DNA of 64,000 bases from G963663615 sp963663615. Its GTDB lineage: Bacteria; Bacteroidota; Ignavibacteria; Ignavibacteriales; Melioribacteraceae. Made by a program: the position numbers and the translations under genes. The DNA lies in the NCBI GenBank assembly GCA_963663615.1, contig OY760517.1, forward strand, positions 3,162,001 to 3,226,000, read 5' to 3'. The notes below the pieces were generated by a model, which saw nothing but the letters and a program-made list of their open reading frames with translations, searched no databases and was not told the DNA's origin. How positions within the stretch are numbered: the stretch's first letter is position 1; the number at the start of each line of letters is the position of its first letter. Shown one piece after another: positions 24,880-34,187 of the stretch.

Positions 24880-27702
24880 ATGAGAAAACACTTTTTATTT
24901 TTAATTCTTTTTTCCGTTTTAGCTACATCACTTTTTGCTGCGGGCAATGTGATTAATAAAAACGGAGCCTATTATTATGCAGACAAACTTGTTGTAAAGT
25001 TTACAAGCAATGTTGCCAGTCTGGAATCTTTAAACCTTTCACCCAAAACAAGTAAAGCCCTGGAATATTTGGGTGTAACTAATATTGTACGCACCGTACA
25101 AGCTGTGAACAATAGCACGGAAGCAGCTCATGAATTAAGCAGGTTCTACACACTGGAATTGAAAACACTTTACAATATTGAATATATTGCTAAAAAAATG
25201 TCGAAACTAAGCGATGTGGAGTGGGCTGAACCATATTATCTATACACAACTGCCTACACTCCAAACGATCCATTGCAAAGCAGTCAGGGGTTCCTGAATG
25301 TAATTAAAGCATTTGAAGCATGGGATGTTACTACCGGCAGCAGTGATGTAATTATTGCCGTTGATGATACCGGTGTAGATTGGGATCATCCTGATCTTGC
25401 AGTCAATATTTGGGTTAACGAAGCCGAAGCTAATGGAACAGACAATGTTGATGATGATAACAACGGTTATATTGACGATTTACGCGGATGGGATTTTGGT
25501 GGTCTGAATGGAACTCCGGATAACAACCCGATGGAAGACAGACCCGATCATGGAACTCATGTTGCCGGTTGTGCAGCGGAAGTTACCGATAACAACACTG
25601 GTGGTGCTGGCATAGGCTTTAATTGTACAATTATGCCTGTTAAAACTGCTCGTGACGACGTAAGAGATAATGGCAATGCACTTATTTCATACGGTTACCA
25701 GGGTATTGTATATGCTGTTGATAACGGTGCCGATATTATAAATTGCAGTTGGGGTGGCAGTACCTACTCTCTTTTTGCTAAAAGCGTTATAGATTATGCC
25801 GTTGAAAATAATGTACTTGTTGTTGCCTCAGCAGGTAATGACGGTCAGGAAATGTTAAACTATCCCGGTGCTTATGATGGTGTTTTAGCAGTTGCTGCAA
25901 CTTTTAACAGCGATGATAAAGCCGGGTTTTCAAATTATGGTTATTGGGTTGATGTTGCTGCACCTGGTGTTGGTGTTTATGCAACATGGCAAAATGATAC
26001 CTATACCGGCTTAAGCGGTACCTCAATGTCTTCACCGGTTGTTGCAGGCATTGCAGGTTTGGTGAAATCTGTATTCCCCGAATACAGTGGTATGCAGTTA
26101 GCTCAACAAATAAGAGCAACTACAGATGATATTAGTGCAACCAACCCCGGTTATGATTATAAACTCGGTACAGGTCGTGTTAATGCATACCGTGCTGTTA
26201 CCGAAAGTGGTGCTGTTTCCGCAAGAGCAGTTGAATATACATTTATTGATGAAGGTAATGGTAACGGTGTTCTTGAACCAGGTGAAACTGTTGCTCTTCG
26301 TGTAAACTTCCATAATTATCTTGCTGTTACTAACGCTCTTACTGTTACATTTAGTGCTAATGACAGTTATATCCTAACAAGTAACAATACATTTAACGCC
26401 GGTTCCGTTGGTGCCAATACAGCTTTCGATAATACAGATAATGAATTCAGATTTGAAGTAAGGAATAACATTCCAAGCAATGCTACGCTTGAGTTCAGAC
26501 TCGACTTTTCTGACGGAACATATACTGATTACCAGTTCTCATCAGTTATTCTTAATCCTTCATACTTCGATCACAATGGTAATAATATGACTGTTACTAT
26601 TACAAGCAGAGGTAACATTGGGTATAACGACTTTCCTGATAACAGTCAGGGAAATGGCGTAAGGTTCCTTGATGGTGATAATCTTAATTTTGAAGGCTCT
26701 CTTATGATTGGTGCCTCAACTTCACAGGTTATGGATGTTGCCCGTGATGCTGTTAATGATGCCTCTGATACCGACTTCCAGGTTCATACTCCATTCCTGA
26801 TGAGTAAACCCGGAACAATTGCCGAAGAACAAGGTTATGGCGTATTTACAGATGCAGGTGCTCCAAATCCGATTGGATTGGAGATAGACCAGCATACTTT
26901 TGCATTTACCGCTGATGAAGACGCTAATTATGTACTACTAAAGTATGTTATCAGAAATACAAGCGGATCGGAACTTGATAATATTTATGCCGGATTGTTT
27001 ATGGACTGGGATGTTGATGAAGACTATTATGGAACAAATGTTGCCTCATGGGATGAAGCGGGTATGTTTGGACTGGTTAATAATGATGATACTTCATTAG
27101 TTCCTTACTACTGTGCAACTGCACTTGTATCCGATGAAAGTTATAACTTTTATGCAATTGAAAACGGTGGAACACCAAGTATTTATGATGGATTTACTGC
27201 TGCTGAAAAATATACTACATTAAGTAGCGGTACAACTAATAATTCTGCGGGTCCCGATGATATTTCAACTGTTGTTTCCGGTGGTCCTTATTCAATTGCA
27301 GCAGGTGAATATATTGAAGTTGGTTTTGCCGTAGCGATTGATACTACGCTGGACGGTTTACGTCAGACAATTACCAATTCAAGAACAAAATATGCCTCTA
27401 TAGTAACTGATGTTGAAGATGAAGAAGTTGCTGTACCTGTTGAGTTTAGTTTATCGCAAAACTATCCTAATCCGTTTAACCCGGTAACTACCATAAAATA
27501 TTCGGTTGCCAGTGAAACAATGGTTAAACTGAGAGTTTATGACATCCTTGGCAGAGAAGTAGCAACGCTAGTAAATACAGTTCAGAAAACCGGTTCACAC
27601 GAAATTAAATTTGATGCTTCGAACCTTTCATCCGGCATCTATTTTTATTCTATTGAAGCCGGTAATTTCAGGGATTCACAGAAAATGACGCTGCTTAAAT
27701 AA
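24880..27702 (+). CDS. Secreted subtilase (S8 peptidase) with T9SS sorting domain
   Basis: This 940-residue protein starts at ATG 24880; a TTG four codons earlier is less likely. It has a signal peptide (residues 1-21, ending SLFA), a propeptide-like region to about 130, then the S8 catalytic domain with Asp163 (VDDTGVDWDHPDL), His224 (DHGTHVAG) and Ser382 (SGTSMSSPVVAG). Beta-sandwich modules follow. The C-terminus carries SQNYPNPFNPVTTIKYSV and ends SGIYFYSIEAGNF...KMTLLK, a type A T9SS sorting signal for export and attachment at the surface. It probably digests external protein. It has its own upstream region and shares a terminator with the convergent DPP-IV gene. Confidence 0.92.
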   Translation: MRKHFLFLILFSVLATSLFAAGNVINKNGAYYYADKLVVKFTSNVASLESLNLSPKTSKALEYLGVTNIVRTVQAVNNSTEAAHELSRFYTLELKTLYNIEYIAKKMSKLSDVEWAEPYYLYTTAYTPNDPLQSSQGFLNVIKAFEAWDVTTGSSDVIIAVDDTGVDWDHPDLAVNIWVNEAEANGTDNVDDDNNGYIDDLRGWDFGGLNGTPDNNPMEDRPDHGTHVAGCAAEVTDNNTGGAGIGFNCTIMPVKTARDDVRDNGNALISYGYQGIVYAVDNGADIINCSWGGSTYSLFAKSVIDYAVENNVLVVASAGNDGQEMLNYPGAYDGVLAVAATFNSDDKAGFSNYGYWVDVAAPGVGVYATWQNDTYTGLSGTSMSSPVVAGIAGLVKSVFPEYSGMQLAQQIRATTDDISATNPGYDYKLGTGRVNAYRAVTESGAVSARAVEYTFIDEGNGNGVLEPGETVALRVNFHNYLAVTNALTVTFSANDSYILTSNNTFNAGSVGANTAFDNTDNEFRFEVRNNIPSNATLEFRLDFSDGTYTDYQFSSVILNPSYFDHNGNNMTVTITSRGNIGYNDFPDNSQGNGVRFLDGDNLNFEGSLMIGASTSQVMDVARDAVNDASDTDFQVHTPFLMSKPGTIAEEQGYGVFTDAGAPNPIGLEIDQHTFAFTADEDANYVLLKYVIRNTSGSELDNIYAGLFMDWDVDEDYYGTNVASWDEAGMFGLVNNDDTSLVPYYCATALVSDESYNFYAIENGGTPSIYDGFTAAEKYTTLSSGTTNNSAGPDDISTVVSGGPYSIAAGEYIEVGFAVAIDTTLDGLRQTITNSRTKYASIVTDVEDEEVAVPVEFSLSQNYPNPFNPVTTIKYSVASETMVKLRVYDILGREVATLVNTVQKTGSHEIKFDASNLSSGIYFYSIEAGNFRDSQKMTLLK

Positions 27703-27727
27703 TTTTTCATATATATACACAACACAA

Positions 27728-27753
27728 AAAAGGGTAGCACATGCTACCCTTTT
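27728..27753. terminator. Bidirectional terminator between convergent peptidase genes
   Basis: AAAAGGGTAGCA (27728-27739) and TGCTACCCTTTT (27742-27753) form a perfect 12-bp stem with the U-tract supplied by the stem ends on both strands. It lies between the stop of the subtilase (27702) and the stop of the DPP-IV gene (27777), so it can serve both. Confidence 0.88.
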
Positions 27754-27776
27754 GCTCATAAATATTTTATATAACT

Positions 27777-29903
27777 CTACAATTTTTCAACAATAAAATC
27801 AGTAAACATTTTGAACAGATGTGGACGGGCATTATCACCGTATATGCTGTGGTTACGTTCCGGATAGAAAAATGTACGAATCTGCTTGTCAGCTTTTATT
27901 GCTTCTTTTATAAAATCAATTGAGTTTTGCAAATGTACATTATCATCAGCCGTACCATGTACCAGTAATATATCACCTTTCAAATTTTGTATATAATGTT
28001 GGGGAGCTGTATTATCATACCCCTCCTTATTAAGTGCAGGAGTTTGCATAAATCTCTCTGTATATACATTGTCATAAAAACGATAGTCGGTAACAGGAGC
28101 AATTGAAACGGCAACCTTAAATAAATCAGGTTTGCGGCAAATAGCCGAAAGAGAAACAAATCCGCCATAACTCCAGCCAATTATTGCTACTCTATCCCTA
28201 TCTGCCAAACCTTCATCAACCAAATAGTTAACTCCCTCTGCAATATCATTTACTTCATAGGTTCCAAGCTGTTTGTACACAACATGTTTAAATTCAGTAC
28301 CTCTTCTACCTGTACCACGATTATCGAACATGGCTACCATATAACCTTTTTGAGCCATGTAATAGCCCCATGTATTTAGTACACCACCCCATGAATTTTC
28401 AACCACATTACTTCCCGGTCCGCTATAATTATATACAATTAACGGATACTTTTTACCTTCCTCATAGTTGTTTGGTTTAATTAGCATTCCATTTATTTCC
28501 ACACCATCGGAAGTATTGAAAGAAATAAACTGTGGTGTAGAAAAATTAAACTGTTTTGCCGGGTCTTTTTCCGGTATTGCCTGTTTCAGGAATTCGCCAT
28601 CAACTTTATAAAGTTTTGTGCTCCAAAGTTTTGTAGCACTAGAAAACTTGTCGAAATAGTATTTCGGATTATCGCATATTTCAATTTCGTGCGTGCCTTC
28701 TTCCTTCGATAAACGTATAATATCACTACCATCAAAATCGGCAGAATACAAATCCTTATTAAATACCCCTGACTGATTGGAGGTAAAATAAACCTTCTCA
28801 TTTTCCTCATCTACTGCCAGCAAGTCAAATAGTTCGCTTTCGCCAATATCATAATGGACTTCCTCATTACCATCGTAATCATACATATACAGATGATTAA
28901 AACCACTCCTTTCGGAACTCCACAAAAATTTATCCTCACCAACAAACTTTAGGTTACTATGAACATCAACCCAGGCATCACTGGTTTCAGCAAGCACAAG
29001 CCTTTTTTCAAGAGTATTAATATTTACAAACCACAGCTCATTTCTGTTCTGCAATCTGTTAAGCTTCTGGAATGATAGAAGTTCAGGATCATTTGTAAAC
29101 TTAATTCTTGGTAAATAATAGTCTTCACCCTCAACCGGAACCCACATGGTTTTACCCGATTCAATATTGATTAGTCCAATACGAACAGTTGAGTTATCCG
29201 CACCCGGTTTTGGGTAATGAAAATCGAGCGAGTTAAAATAAAGCGAATCCCATTTGGCTATACTAATTTTTGGCAGGGGCGACTGGTCAAACTGGAAAAA
29301 GGCTATCGTCTTGCCATCCGGCGAAACTTCCCAGCCTTTAACTCCATCAAGCTCTTCCTGGTAAACCCAGTCGAAATGCCCATTAATTATAGTACCATTG
29401 CCATCGCTTGTTAATTGTTTTTCTGTTTTGGAATTTAAATCAAAAAGATATAGGTTATCATCACGTACAAAAGCTATTTTATCATTACCAACAAAGCCTG
29501 GCACCCATTGTTTACTACCCTCCTCTTGTTTAATAACAGTAAAGTCTGCCCTCTTATCGTCATAAATAACAATATCACCACCCGGTTTATCATATCGAGG
29601 CATAAGGTAGGTAGTTAATAAAAAGTATCGATTATCATCCGATACATCAAAATATTTGATTTTTTTATCCTCTACCCCAGATTCGGTAATAACTCCGCTT
29701 GAAAGTTCATCTTCAAGATCAAGCTTGGCAACTACATCATCAACAATTGTCCAAATAACTTTGCCATTATTCGACCACCTGACATTATGAAGCGATTTAT
29801 TGTGAAAATCCTGGTTCTTGAAAATATCACTTATGCTGAACGACTGTCCAAAACTAACCGTACAGACGAGCAAAAAGGTTATCAAAACTCTTTTCGGAAA
29901 CAT
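27777..29903 (-). CDS. Dipeptidyl-peptidase IV-type S9 peptidase
   Basis: This 708-residue exported peptidase has a signal peptide (residues 1-20, ending VSFG), an N-terminal beta-propeller (about 40-440) and a C-terminal alpha/beta-hydrolase domain. The nucleophile is Ser578 in GWSYGGF; the Asp is in VHGTADDNVH and the His is about 685 in ERNHSIYGD. The paired-Glu region that binds the substrate amino end in DPP-IV is visible as FDWVYQEELDGVKGWEVS. It should release N-terminal X-Pro or X-Ala dipeptides in the periplasm, acting after secreted endopeptidases. It lies 10 bp after the RfbD-like gene on the same strand. Confidence 0.93.
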   Translation of the reverse strand: MFPKRVLITFLLVCTVSFGQSFSISDIFKNQDFHNKSLHNVRWSNNGKVIWTIVDDVVAKLDLEDELSSGVITESGVEDKKIKYFDVSDDNRYFLLTTYLMPRYDKPGGDIVIYDDKRADFTVIKQEEGSKQWVPGFVGNDKIAFVRDDNLYLFDLNSKTEKQLTSDGNGTIINGHFDWVYQEELDGVKGWEVSPDGKTIAFFQFDQSPLPKISIAKWDSLYFNSLDFHYPKPGADNSTVRIGLINIESGKTMWVPVEGEDYYLPRIKFTNDPELLSFQKLNRLQNRNELWFVNINTLEKRLVLAETSDAWVDVHSNLKFVGEDKFLWSSERSGFNHLYMYDYDGNEEVHYDIGESELFDLLAVDEENEKVYFTSNQSGVFNKDLYSADFDGSDIIRLSKEEGTHEIEICDNPKYYFDKFSSATKLWSTKLYKVDGEFLKQAIPEKDPAKQFNFSTPQFISFNTSDGVEINGMLIKPNNYEEGKKYPLIVYNYSGPGSNVVENSWGGVLNTWGYYMAQKGYMVAMFDNRGTGRRGTEFKHVVYKQLGTYEVNDIAEGVNYLVDEGLADRDRVAIIGWSYGGFVSLSAICRKPDLFKVAVSIAPVTDYRFYDNVYTERFMQTPALNKEGYDNTAPQHYIQNLKGDILLVHGTADDNVHLQNSIDFIKEAIKADKQIRTFFYPERNHSIYGDNARPHLFKMFTDFIVEKL

Positions 29904-29913
29904 TTTTCTCTCC

Positions 29914-30828
29914 CTAAACTTTAATATGATGCTTAAATAAATAATTTTCTATAAGATGAAAAGCCTGCTCGCTAGTATGTGGTTTATACCCTATTTCAGA
30001 CTCGGCTTTAAGTGTAATCAATCCTGATTTTAGAGGGTATGCAACCTTTGCAGGTAATTCTTTGGAGCTAACCGGAATAATAAGGTCACTATTCAAATAG
30101 TAATATTCGGCAATTTTCTTTCCAAGCTCGTACCTCGATAATACCTCATCACCCGCAATGTTGTATATGCCGGTTTTCTTTCCAGCTATTAGCTTATCAA
30201 TTGCGAAAGTTATATCATCAGTAAAAGTAGGATTATTAAAATGGTCATCAGCCAATTTAATTTCCTGCTCCTTCGAAAGGGCATCAAAAACCCCGGTTAC
30301 AAAATCGGCACGGTAATCAACTGTTTTTCCATATACAACATTAGTACGAATTATTAGATGGTCAATACCGCTGGTAAGAATTGCATTTTCGGCAGCCAGC
30401 TTTGTTCTGCCATAATAATTTACCGGTGAAACCCTATCCCCTTCACTGTATGGACCAGCAGTCCCATCAAAAATATGATCAGTTGAAATATGAACCAGTT
30501 TGGCGTCCGATACATTCGCATATTTAATAAGGTTTTCAACAGCCAGAACATTAAGCTTCCACGCATAATCCTTGTTTTTCTCAGCACTTTCAACATCAGT
30601 AAAAGCAGCACAATTAATTATAACATCGGGGAAAAAATCAAGAATTGCCTTTTTAATACCTGCTTTTTCCGTCAGGTCAAACTGTGAATAATCTACATCG
30701 TCAAAAACAGACATATCAGAAAAAGAAATACACTTTAACATTACGGAGTTATTCCCCTTGTAGAATTTCACAATTCTTTGACCAAGAAGTCCGTTAGCTC
30801 CTGTAACAAGTATTCTTTTTCTAATCAT
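29914..30828 (-). CDS. rfbD: dTDP-4-dehydrorhamnose reductase family SDR protein
   Basis: This 304-residue extended short-chain dehydrogenase has the NAD(P)-binding start ILVTGANGLLGQRIV and a catalytic YYGRTKLAAE (Tyr-x-x-x-Lys). The middle segment VHISTDHIFDGTAGPYSE is typical of RfbD. It would reduce dTDP-4-keto-rhamnose to dTDP-rhamnose for surface polysaccharide. The epimerase rfbC is 2 kb away, but rfbA and rfbB are not in the window. Related reductases act in S-adenosylmethionine synthetase complexes or on other sugars, so the substrate is probable rather than certain. It overlaps the PfkB kinase gene by 8 bp. Confidence 0.8.
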   Translation of the reverse strand: MIRKRILVTGANGLLGQRIVKFYKGNNSVMLKCISFSDMSVFDDVDYSQFDLTEKAGIKKAILDFFPDVIINCAAFTDVESAEKNKDYAWKLNVLAVENLIKYANVSDAKLVHISTDHIFDGTAGPYSEGDRVSPVNYYGRTKLAAENAILTSGIDHLIIRTNVVYGKTVDYRADFVTGVFDALSKEQEIKLADDHFNNPTFTDDITFAIDKLIAGKKTGIYNIAGDEVLSRYELGKKIAEYYYLNSDLIIPVSSKELPAKVAYPLKSGLITLKAESEIGYKPHTSEQAFHLIENYLFKHHIKV

Positions 30829-31705
30829 CCTTTTTTAATAGTCCTTTCAGGCTGTCTGGATCCTGCCAGTTCTCAAACTCAGTTATTCGTCCCGCCGCCT
30901 TGTTAGCTTCAATTAGTGCCAACTTAAGACTTTTATTCTTGAGATAGTTATAGAAAAATACAGAGCCAAATACATCACCACAACCAATCGAGTTAATTGA
31001 ATTGGCGGCGAATGGTTTTTCATAGTAGGAATCTATTTCACCCTCGCTATTAAAGAATAACTGTGCACCCTGGTTTCCAAGTGTTATTACAAGTGCCTTA
31101 ACACCCATTTCGAAAACATACTCAATAATTTCTTCCTCGTTATCGGTATCCTTAAGAGTAAGAAGCTCGTTTTCATTAACCTGAACAATATCAGCACACT
31201 TTAACCATTGGTCAGAATCAGGAATTGGACGGAAGTTTCTTTCATACTTGCTATCAAGTCCACGAGAGAGCGTATGTACATCAAAATAAATTAGTCCGTC
31301 ATATTTCTTTCTTATTCTACGCAACTCGTTAAGGGCAAGATCAAAACCTGTAATCATATTAACATAAATACCATCAAACTCGGTGCTAAAAACATCTTCG
31401 TTAAGCTCAAGTACATTTGGCAAACTATTATAGTGTTCTCTTCGCTCTTCAGTAGGAACAAGATTAAGATTTATTTTAGCCACTTCGTTATTAACACCAT
31501 TAAGCGAAAAATCGAAGTAATTGTAAAGCGGCAGGAACATATCTATATTTTCATCAATTCCTGTGATAAGGTAAAAATCATCCTGTTCATCCGAAATTGC
31601 ATTAAAAGCAGATGCCGAATAAAATATGCCACCTGGTTTAACTTTCACACCGTTTTCATCATATATACTATCTATAGCCGAATGGCCTATAATTAGAAGT
31701 TTCAT
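30821..31705 (-). CDS. PfkB family carbohydrate/nucleoside kinase
   Basis: This 294-residue ribokinase-fold kinase starts at ATG 31705 (MKLLIIGHSAIDSIYDENG); an in-frame start 22 codons upstream adds a non-conserved extension running towards bshA. The PfkB C-terminal signature is visible as INSIGCGDVFGSVFFYN, with the catalytic Asp in GCGD. KPGGIFYSASAFNAI is the N-terminal substrate loop. The substrate cannot be named: the sequence is unlike the heptose kinase in this window. It is coupled to the RfbD-like reductase by an 8-bp overlap, suggesting a sugar-related role. It is divergent from bshA across 94 bp. Confidence 0.8.
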   Translation of the reverse strand: MKLLIIGHSAIDSIYDENGVKVKPGGIFYSASAFNAISDEQDDFYLITGIDENIDMFLPLYNYFDFSLNGVNNEVAKINLNLVPTEERREHYNSLPNVLELNEDVFSTEFDGIYVNMITGFDLALNELRRIRKKYDGLIYFDVHTLSRGLDSKYERNFRPIPDSDQWLKCADIVQVNENELLTLKDTDNEEEIIEYVFEMGVKALVITLGNQGAQLFFNSEGEIDSYYEKPFAANSINSIGCGDVFGSVFFYNYLKNKSLKLALIEANKAAGRITEFENWQDPDSLKGLLKKDD

Positions 31706-31799
31706 CTTTTTCCTGTGTAGAATGAACGATTTTGTATAAATTGTATTGTATAAAATATGGAAATCATACAATAATTTCTCACAATTAGCGAAGTTTTTT

Positions 31800-32927
31800 A
31801 TGAAAATTGGTATTACCTGTTACCCCACCTATGGCGGTAGCGGAGTTGTTGCAACCGAGCTTGGCAAGGCACTTGCAGACAAGGGTCATTCAATACATTT
31901 TGTAAGTTATGCATTGCCACACCGTTTACGCACTTTTTCAGAAAATGTTTACTTTCATGAAGTTGAATTCAGCAGTTACCCATTATTCGAACACCAGTTA
32001 TATGCTCTCTCGCTGGCAAGCAAAATGATTGAAGTAATTGAATATGAAAATCTGGACTTGCTGCATGTTCACTATGCAATTCCTCATGCTGTAAGCGGTT
32101 ACCTTGCCCAGCAAATATTACGTAAAAAGGGCTACAACATTAAAATGATAACCACCCTCCATGGTACTGATATTACTCTTGCAGGATTAGAACCTTCCTT
32201 TCTGCCCCTCGTAAAATTTAGTATTGAGGAAAGTGACGGTGTTACATGTGTTTCTCGATTCCTAAAAGAAAAGACACTCACAAATTATCAAATTGAAAAA
32301 GACATAAAAGTTATAAACAACTTTATAGATACCAATCTGTTTAAGCCAATAAAAAACGAAGCTTTAAGAAAACACCTTGCACCAAACGGTGAGAAGATAC
32401 TTGTTCATACATCTAACTTTCGTCCGGTTAAAAGGGTATCCGATACAATACGAGTGCTTAACCTTGTTAAAAAAGAAGTTCCAGCCAAACTACTACTTAT
32501 AGGTGACGGTCCGGATCGCTCGGAATGTGAACGACTATCAAGAGAGCTAAACATACAAAAGGATGTTATATTTCTTGGTAAGCAGGATGGTTTAACTGAT
32601 ATACTCGGTGCCTCGGATTTATTCCTCATGCCTTCACAATCCGAAAGCTTTGGCTTGTCCGCTCTTGAAGCAATGGCTTGTGGTGTACCGGCAATTACAT
32701 CAAGTGTAGGCGGGTTGCCAGAACTTGTTTTGCATAACCAGACAGGATTTATAAGCGAGATTGGTGATATTGAACGTATGGCAAAATATACAATCGATTT
32801 GCTTGGCAACGAAAAAAAGATGAATAAATTCAGAAAGAACTCTAGAGAAAGAGCAGTTAACAATTTCGAAAAATCACTAGTTATACCTGAGTACGAAAAC
32901 TATTATAACGAAGTTCTTAACAATTAG
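31800..32927 (+). CDS. bshA: N-acetyl-alpha-D-glucosaminyl L-malate synthase
   Basis: BshA is the first enzyme of bacillithiol synthesis, joining GlcNAc from UDP-GlcNAc to L-malate. The 375-residue GT4 glycosyltransferase begins with the family hallmark MKIGITCYPTYGGSGVVATE, which fixes the ATG at 31800 rather than an upstream frame start at 31746. Other GT-B features are ITTLHGTDITLAGLEPS and the nucleotide-sugar site SESFGLSALEAMACGVPAI. Bacillithiol is the low-molecular-weight thiol of many Firmicutes and Bacteroidota. bshB and bshC are not in the window. Its stop codon overlaps that of the convergent rfbC. Confidence 0.94.
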   Translation: MKIGITCYPTYGGSGVVATELGKALADKGHSIHFVSYALPHRLRTFSENVYFHEVEFSSYPLFEHQLYALSLASKMIEVIEYENLDLLHVHYAIPHAVSGYLAQQILRKKGYNIKMITTLHGTDITLAGLEPSFLPLVKFSIEESDGVTCVSRFLKEKTLTNYQIEKDIKVINNFIDTNLFKPIKNEALRKHLAPNGEKILVHTSNFRPVKRVSDTIRVLNLVKKEVPAKLLLIGDGPDRSECERLSRELNIQKDVIFLGKQDGLTDILGASDLFLMPSQSESFGLSALEAMACGVPAITSSVGGLPELVLHNQTGFISEIGDIERMAKYTIDLLGNEKKMNKFRKNSRERAVNNFEKSLVIPEYENYYNEVLNN

Positions 32928-33481
32928 TGTTTAACAAAAATAAACTCCCGTTCTATTTCCCTGAACGGGATTGCAGCCAGGTCTTTATCGCTAACAATCG
33001 GATTTTCAACATTCCACTCAATATTGATATCGGGGTCATCATATCTGATAGACCTTTCAGATTGTTTATTATATGGAGCAGTACATTTATACAGGAATAG
33101 TGCATCCTCGGAAATAACTGAAAAGCCATGTGCAAAACCTGGGGGTATCCAAATCTGCTTTTTATTTTCGGCACTAAGAAGAGTAGAAAAATACTTCCCG
33201 AAAGTTGGGGAGTTGAAGCGTACATCAACAGCTACATCCATTACCTCGCCCTTAAAAACGGTGCATAGTTTACCCTGGGCATAATCACCAGCCTGATAAT
33301 GAAGTCCGCGTATAGTACCTTTTTTAGAGTAAGAAACATTATCTTGTACAAAAGGGTACTTATCGCCCAGAAACGGATATTTTTGATAGTTAAAAACCTC
33401 GTAAAAGAAGCCTCTGCTATCACCATATACATCAGGAACAATTAATTTTATACCATCAATTATTGTTTCTATAATCTCCAC
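32924..33481 (-). CDS. rfbC: dTDP-4-dehydrorhamnose 3,5-epimerase
   Basis: RfbC epimerises dTDP-4-keto-6-deoxyglucose on the way to dTDP-rhamnose. This 185-residue cupin-fold protein has GDSRGFFYEVFNYQKYPFLG, the catalytic-His region TIRGLHYQAGDYAQGKL and the Tyr-containing FLYKCTAPYN. The start is probably GTG at 33481, with GGG eight bases upstream; a TTG at 33487 is possible and no in-frame ATG exists. The convergent bshA ends at 32927, so the two stop codons overlap on opposite strands with no terminator between them. The partner reductase is at 29914. Confidence 0.93.
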   Translation of the reverse strand: MEIIETIIDGIKLIVPDVYGDSRGFFYEVFNYQKYPFLGDKYPFVQDNVSYSKKGTIRGLHYQAGDYAQGKLCTVFKGEVMDVAVDVRFNSPTFGKYFSTLLSAENKKQIWIPPGFAHGFSVISEDALFLYKCTAPYNKQSERSIRYDDPDINIEWNVENPIVSDKDLAAIPFREIEREFIFVKH

Positions 33482-33566
33482 ATGCAACCCAAACTATAAA
33501 AATATTTTCTTTTGAGAACTGAATTTAAGGAAAATATTCCTAAAAAAAGAGCGGAAAAAATAATAC

Positions 33567-33612
33567 TTGCATGTCCCTGTAAATTAAATTATTTTAGGGT
33601 GTAAAATAATTT
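33567..33612 (+). promoter_or_regulatory. Promoter and palindromic operator of the MarR-family gene
   Basis: A -35 TTGCAT (33567-33572) and -10 TATTTT (33590-33595) are 17 bp apart. An 11-bp perfect inverted repeat, AAATTATTTTA (33586-33596) and TAAAATAATTT (33602-33612) around GGGTG, covers the -10. It lies 22 bp before the GTG start of the regulator, as expected for MarR autorepression. The protein-DNA link is inferred. Confidence 0.62.
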
Positions 33613-33634
33613 TAAGTTTTAATGGAATGATACG

Positions 33635-34084
33635 GTGCTGAGAAAAGCTGAAACTATGGCTGATTTAACATGTGAGTTGGCGAGAACATGTAACGAAAAA
33701 GAAAATTACTTTGCTTCACTATTTAATCTCACTCCGGCTGAGTTTAAATGTTTAAGATTATTTACAAAAAAGAGCACACTTTCCATTAAAGATATTTCCC
33801 ACAAAATGAAGATTACACCGGGAAGAATAACCCACATACTTACCTCTCTTGAAAACAAAAAATTTGTTAAACGACACATTGATCCGGTAGATAAACGAAA
33901 TGTAAAGGTTTCGCTTACACAAAAAAGCACTCCCTTTATAAAAAACCTGAATGATAGCCATATTCAGTTACACCAGGATATTCTGGATAAAATTGATCCG
34001 GCAAAACATGAGATGGTTCTTGGTGCAATTTCAGAAGTAATTACTGCATTGCACAAATGGTCGGATTCCAAGCTGCAAAGTTAA
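33635..34084 (+). CDS. MarR-family transcriptional regulator
   Basis: This 149-residue winged-helix protein probably starts at GTG 33635 (GGAATG just upstream); an ATG seven codons in is possible. The central DNA-binding part reads LTPAEFKCLRLFTKKSTLSI, then DISHKMKITPGRITHILTSL and the wing with DPVDKRNVKVSLT, which matches the MarR wing DxRD-like motif. Flanking helices form the dimer interface. It probably represses itself through the palindrome over its promoter. Targets are unknown; the divergent rfbC and the downstream envelope genes at 34188 are local candidates. Confidence 0.85.
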   Translation: MLRKAETMADLTCELARTCNEKENYFASLFNLTPAEFKCLRLFTKKSTLSIKDISHKMKITPGRITHILTSLENKKFVKRHIDPVDKRNVKVSLTQKSTPFIKNLNDSHIQLHQDILDKIDPAKHEMVLGAISEVITALHKWSDSKLQS

Positions 34085-34085
34085 A

Positions 34086-34137
34086 ATTTCCTTAGACTAT
34101 ACTCATATTTCCCTTTACTCGAATTATTTCCTTTACT
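34086..34137 (+). repeat. Three direct repeats spaced about 20 bp in a promoter gap
   Basis: ATTTCCTTAGACT (34086-34098), ATTTCCCTTTACT (34107-34119) and ATTTCCTTTACT (34126-34137) start 21 and 19 bp apart, near two helical turns. They lie between the MarR gene and the TolB-like gene at 34188. An activator-binding array is one explanation; no known motif was recognised. Confidence 0.5.
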
Positions 34138-34187
34138 ATTTTAGGAGCAGGCAGTTATTTTAAATATTTTAATAACCGGAGTTATTA

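Noticed and set aside
27471..27700. Repeated DNA between T9SS genes as a mobile repeat
   Set aside because: The similarity among the ends of the genes at 24880, 35101 and 37692 comes from the shared protein sorting domain, not from a DNA repeat.
31706..31771. Longer N-terminus for the PfkB kinase
   Set aside because: The extra 22 residues are not kinase-like and run into the divergent bshA promoter region.
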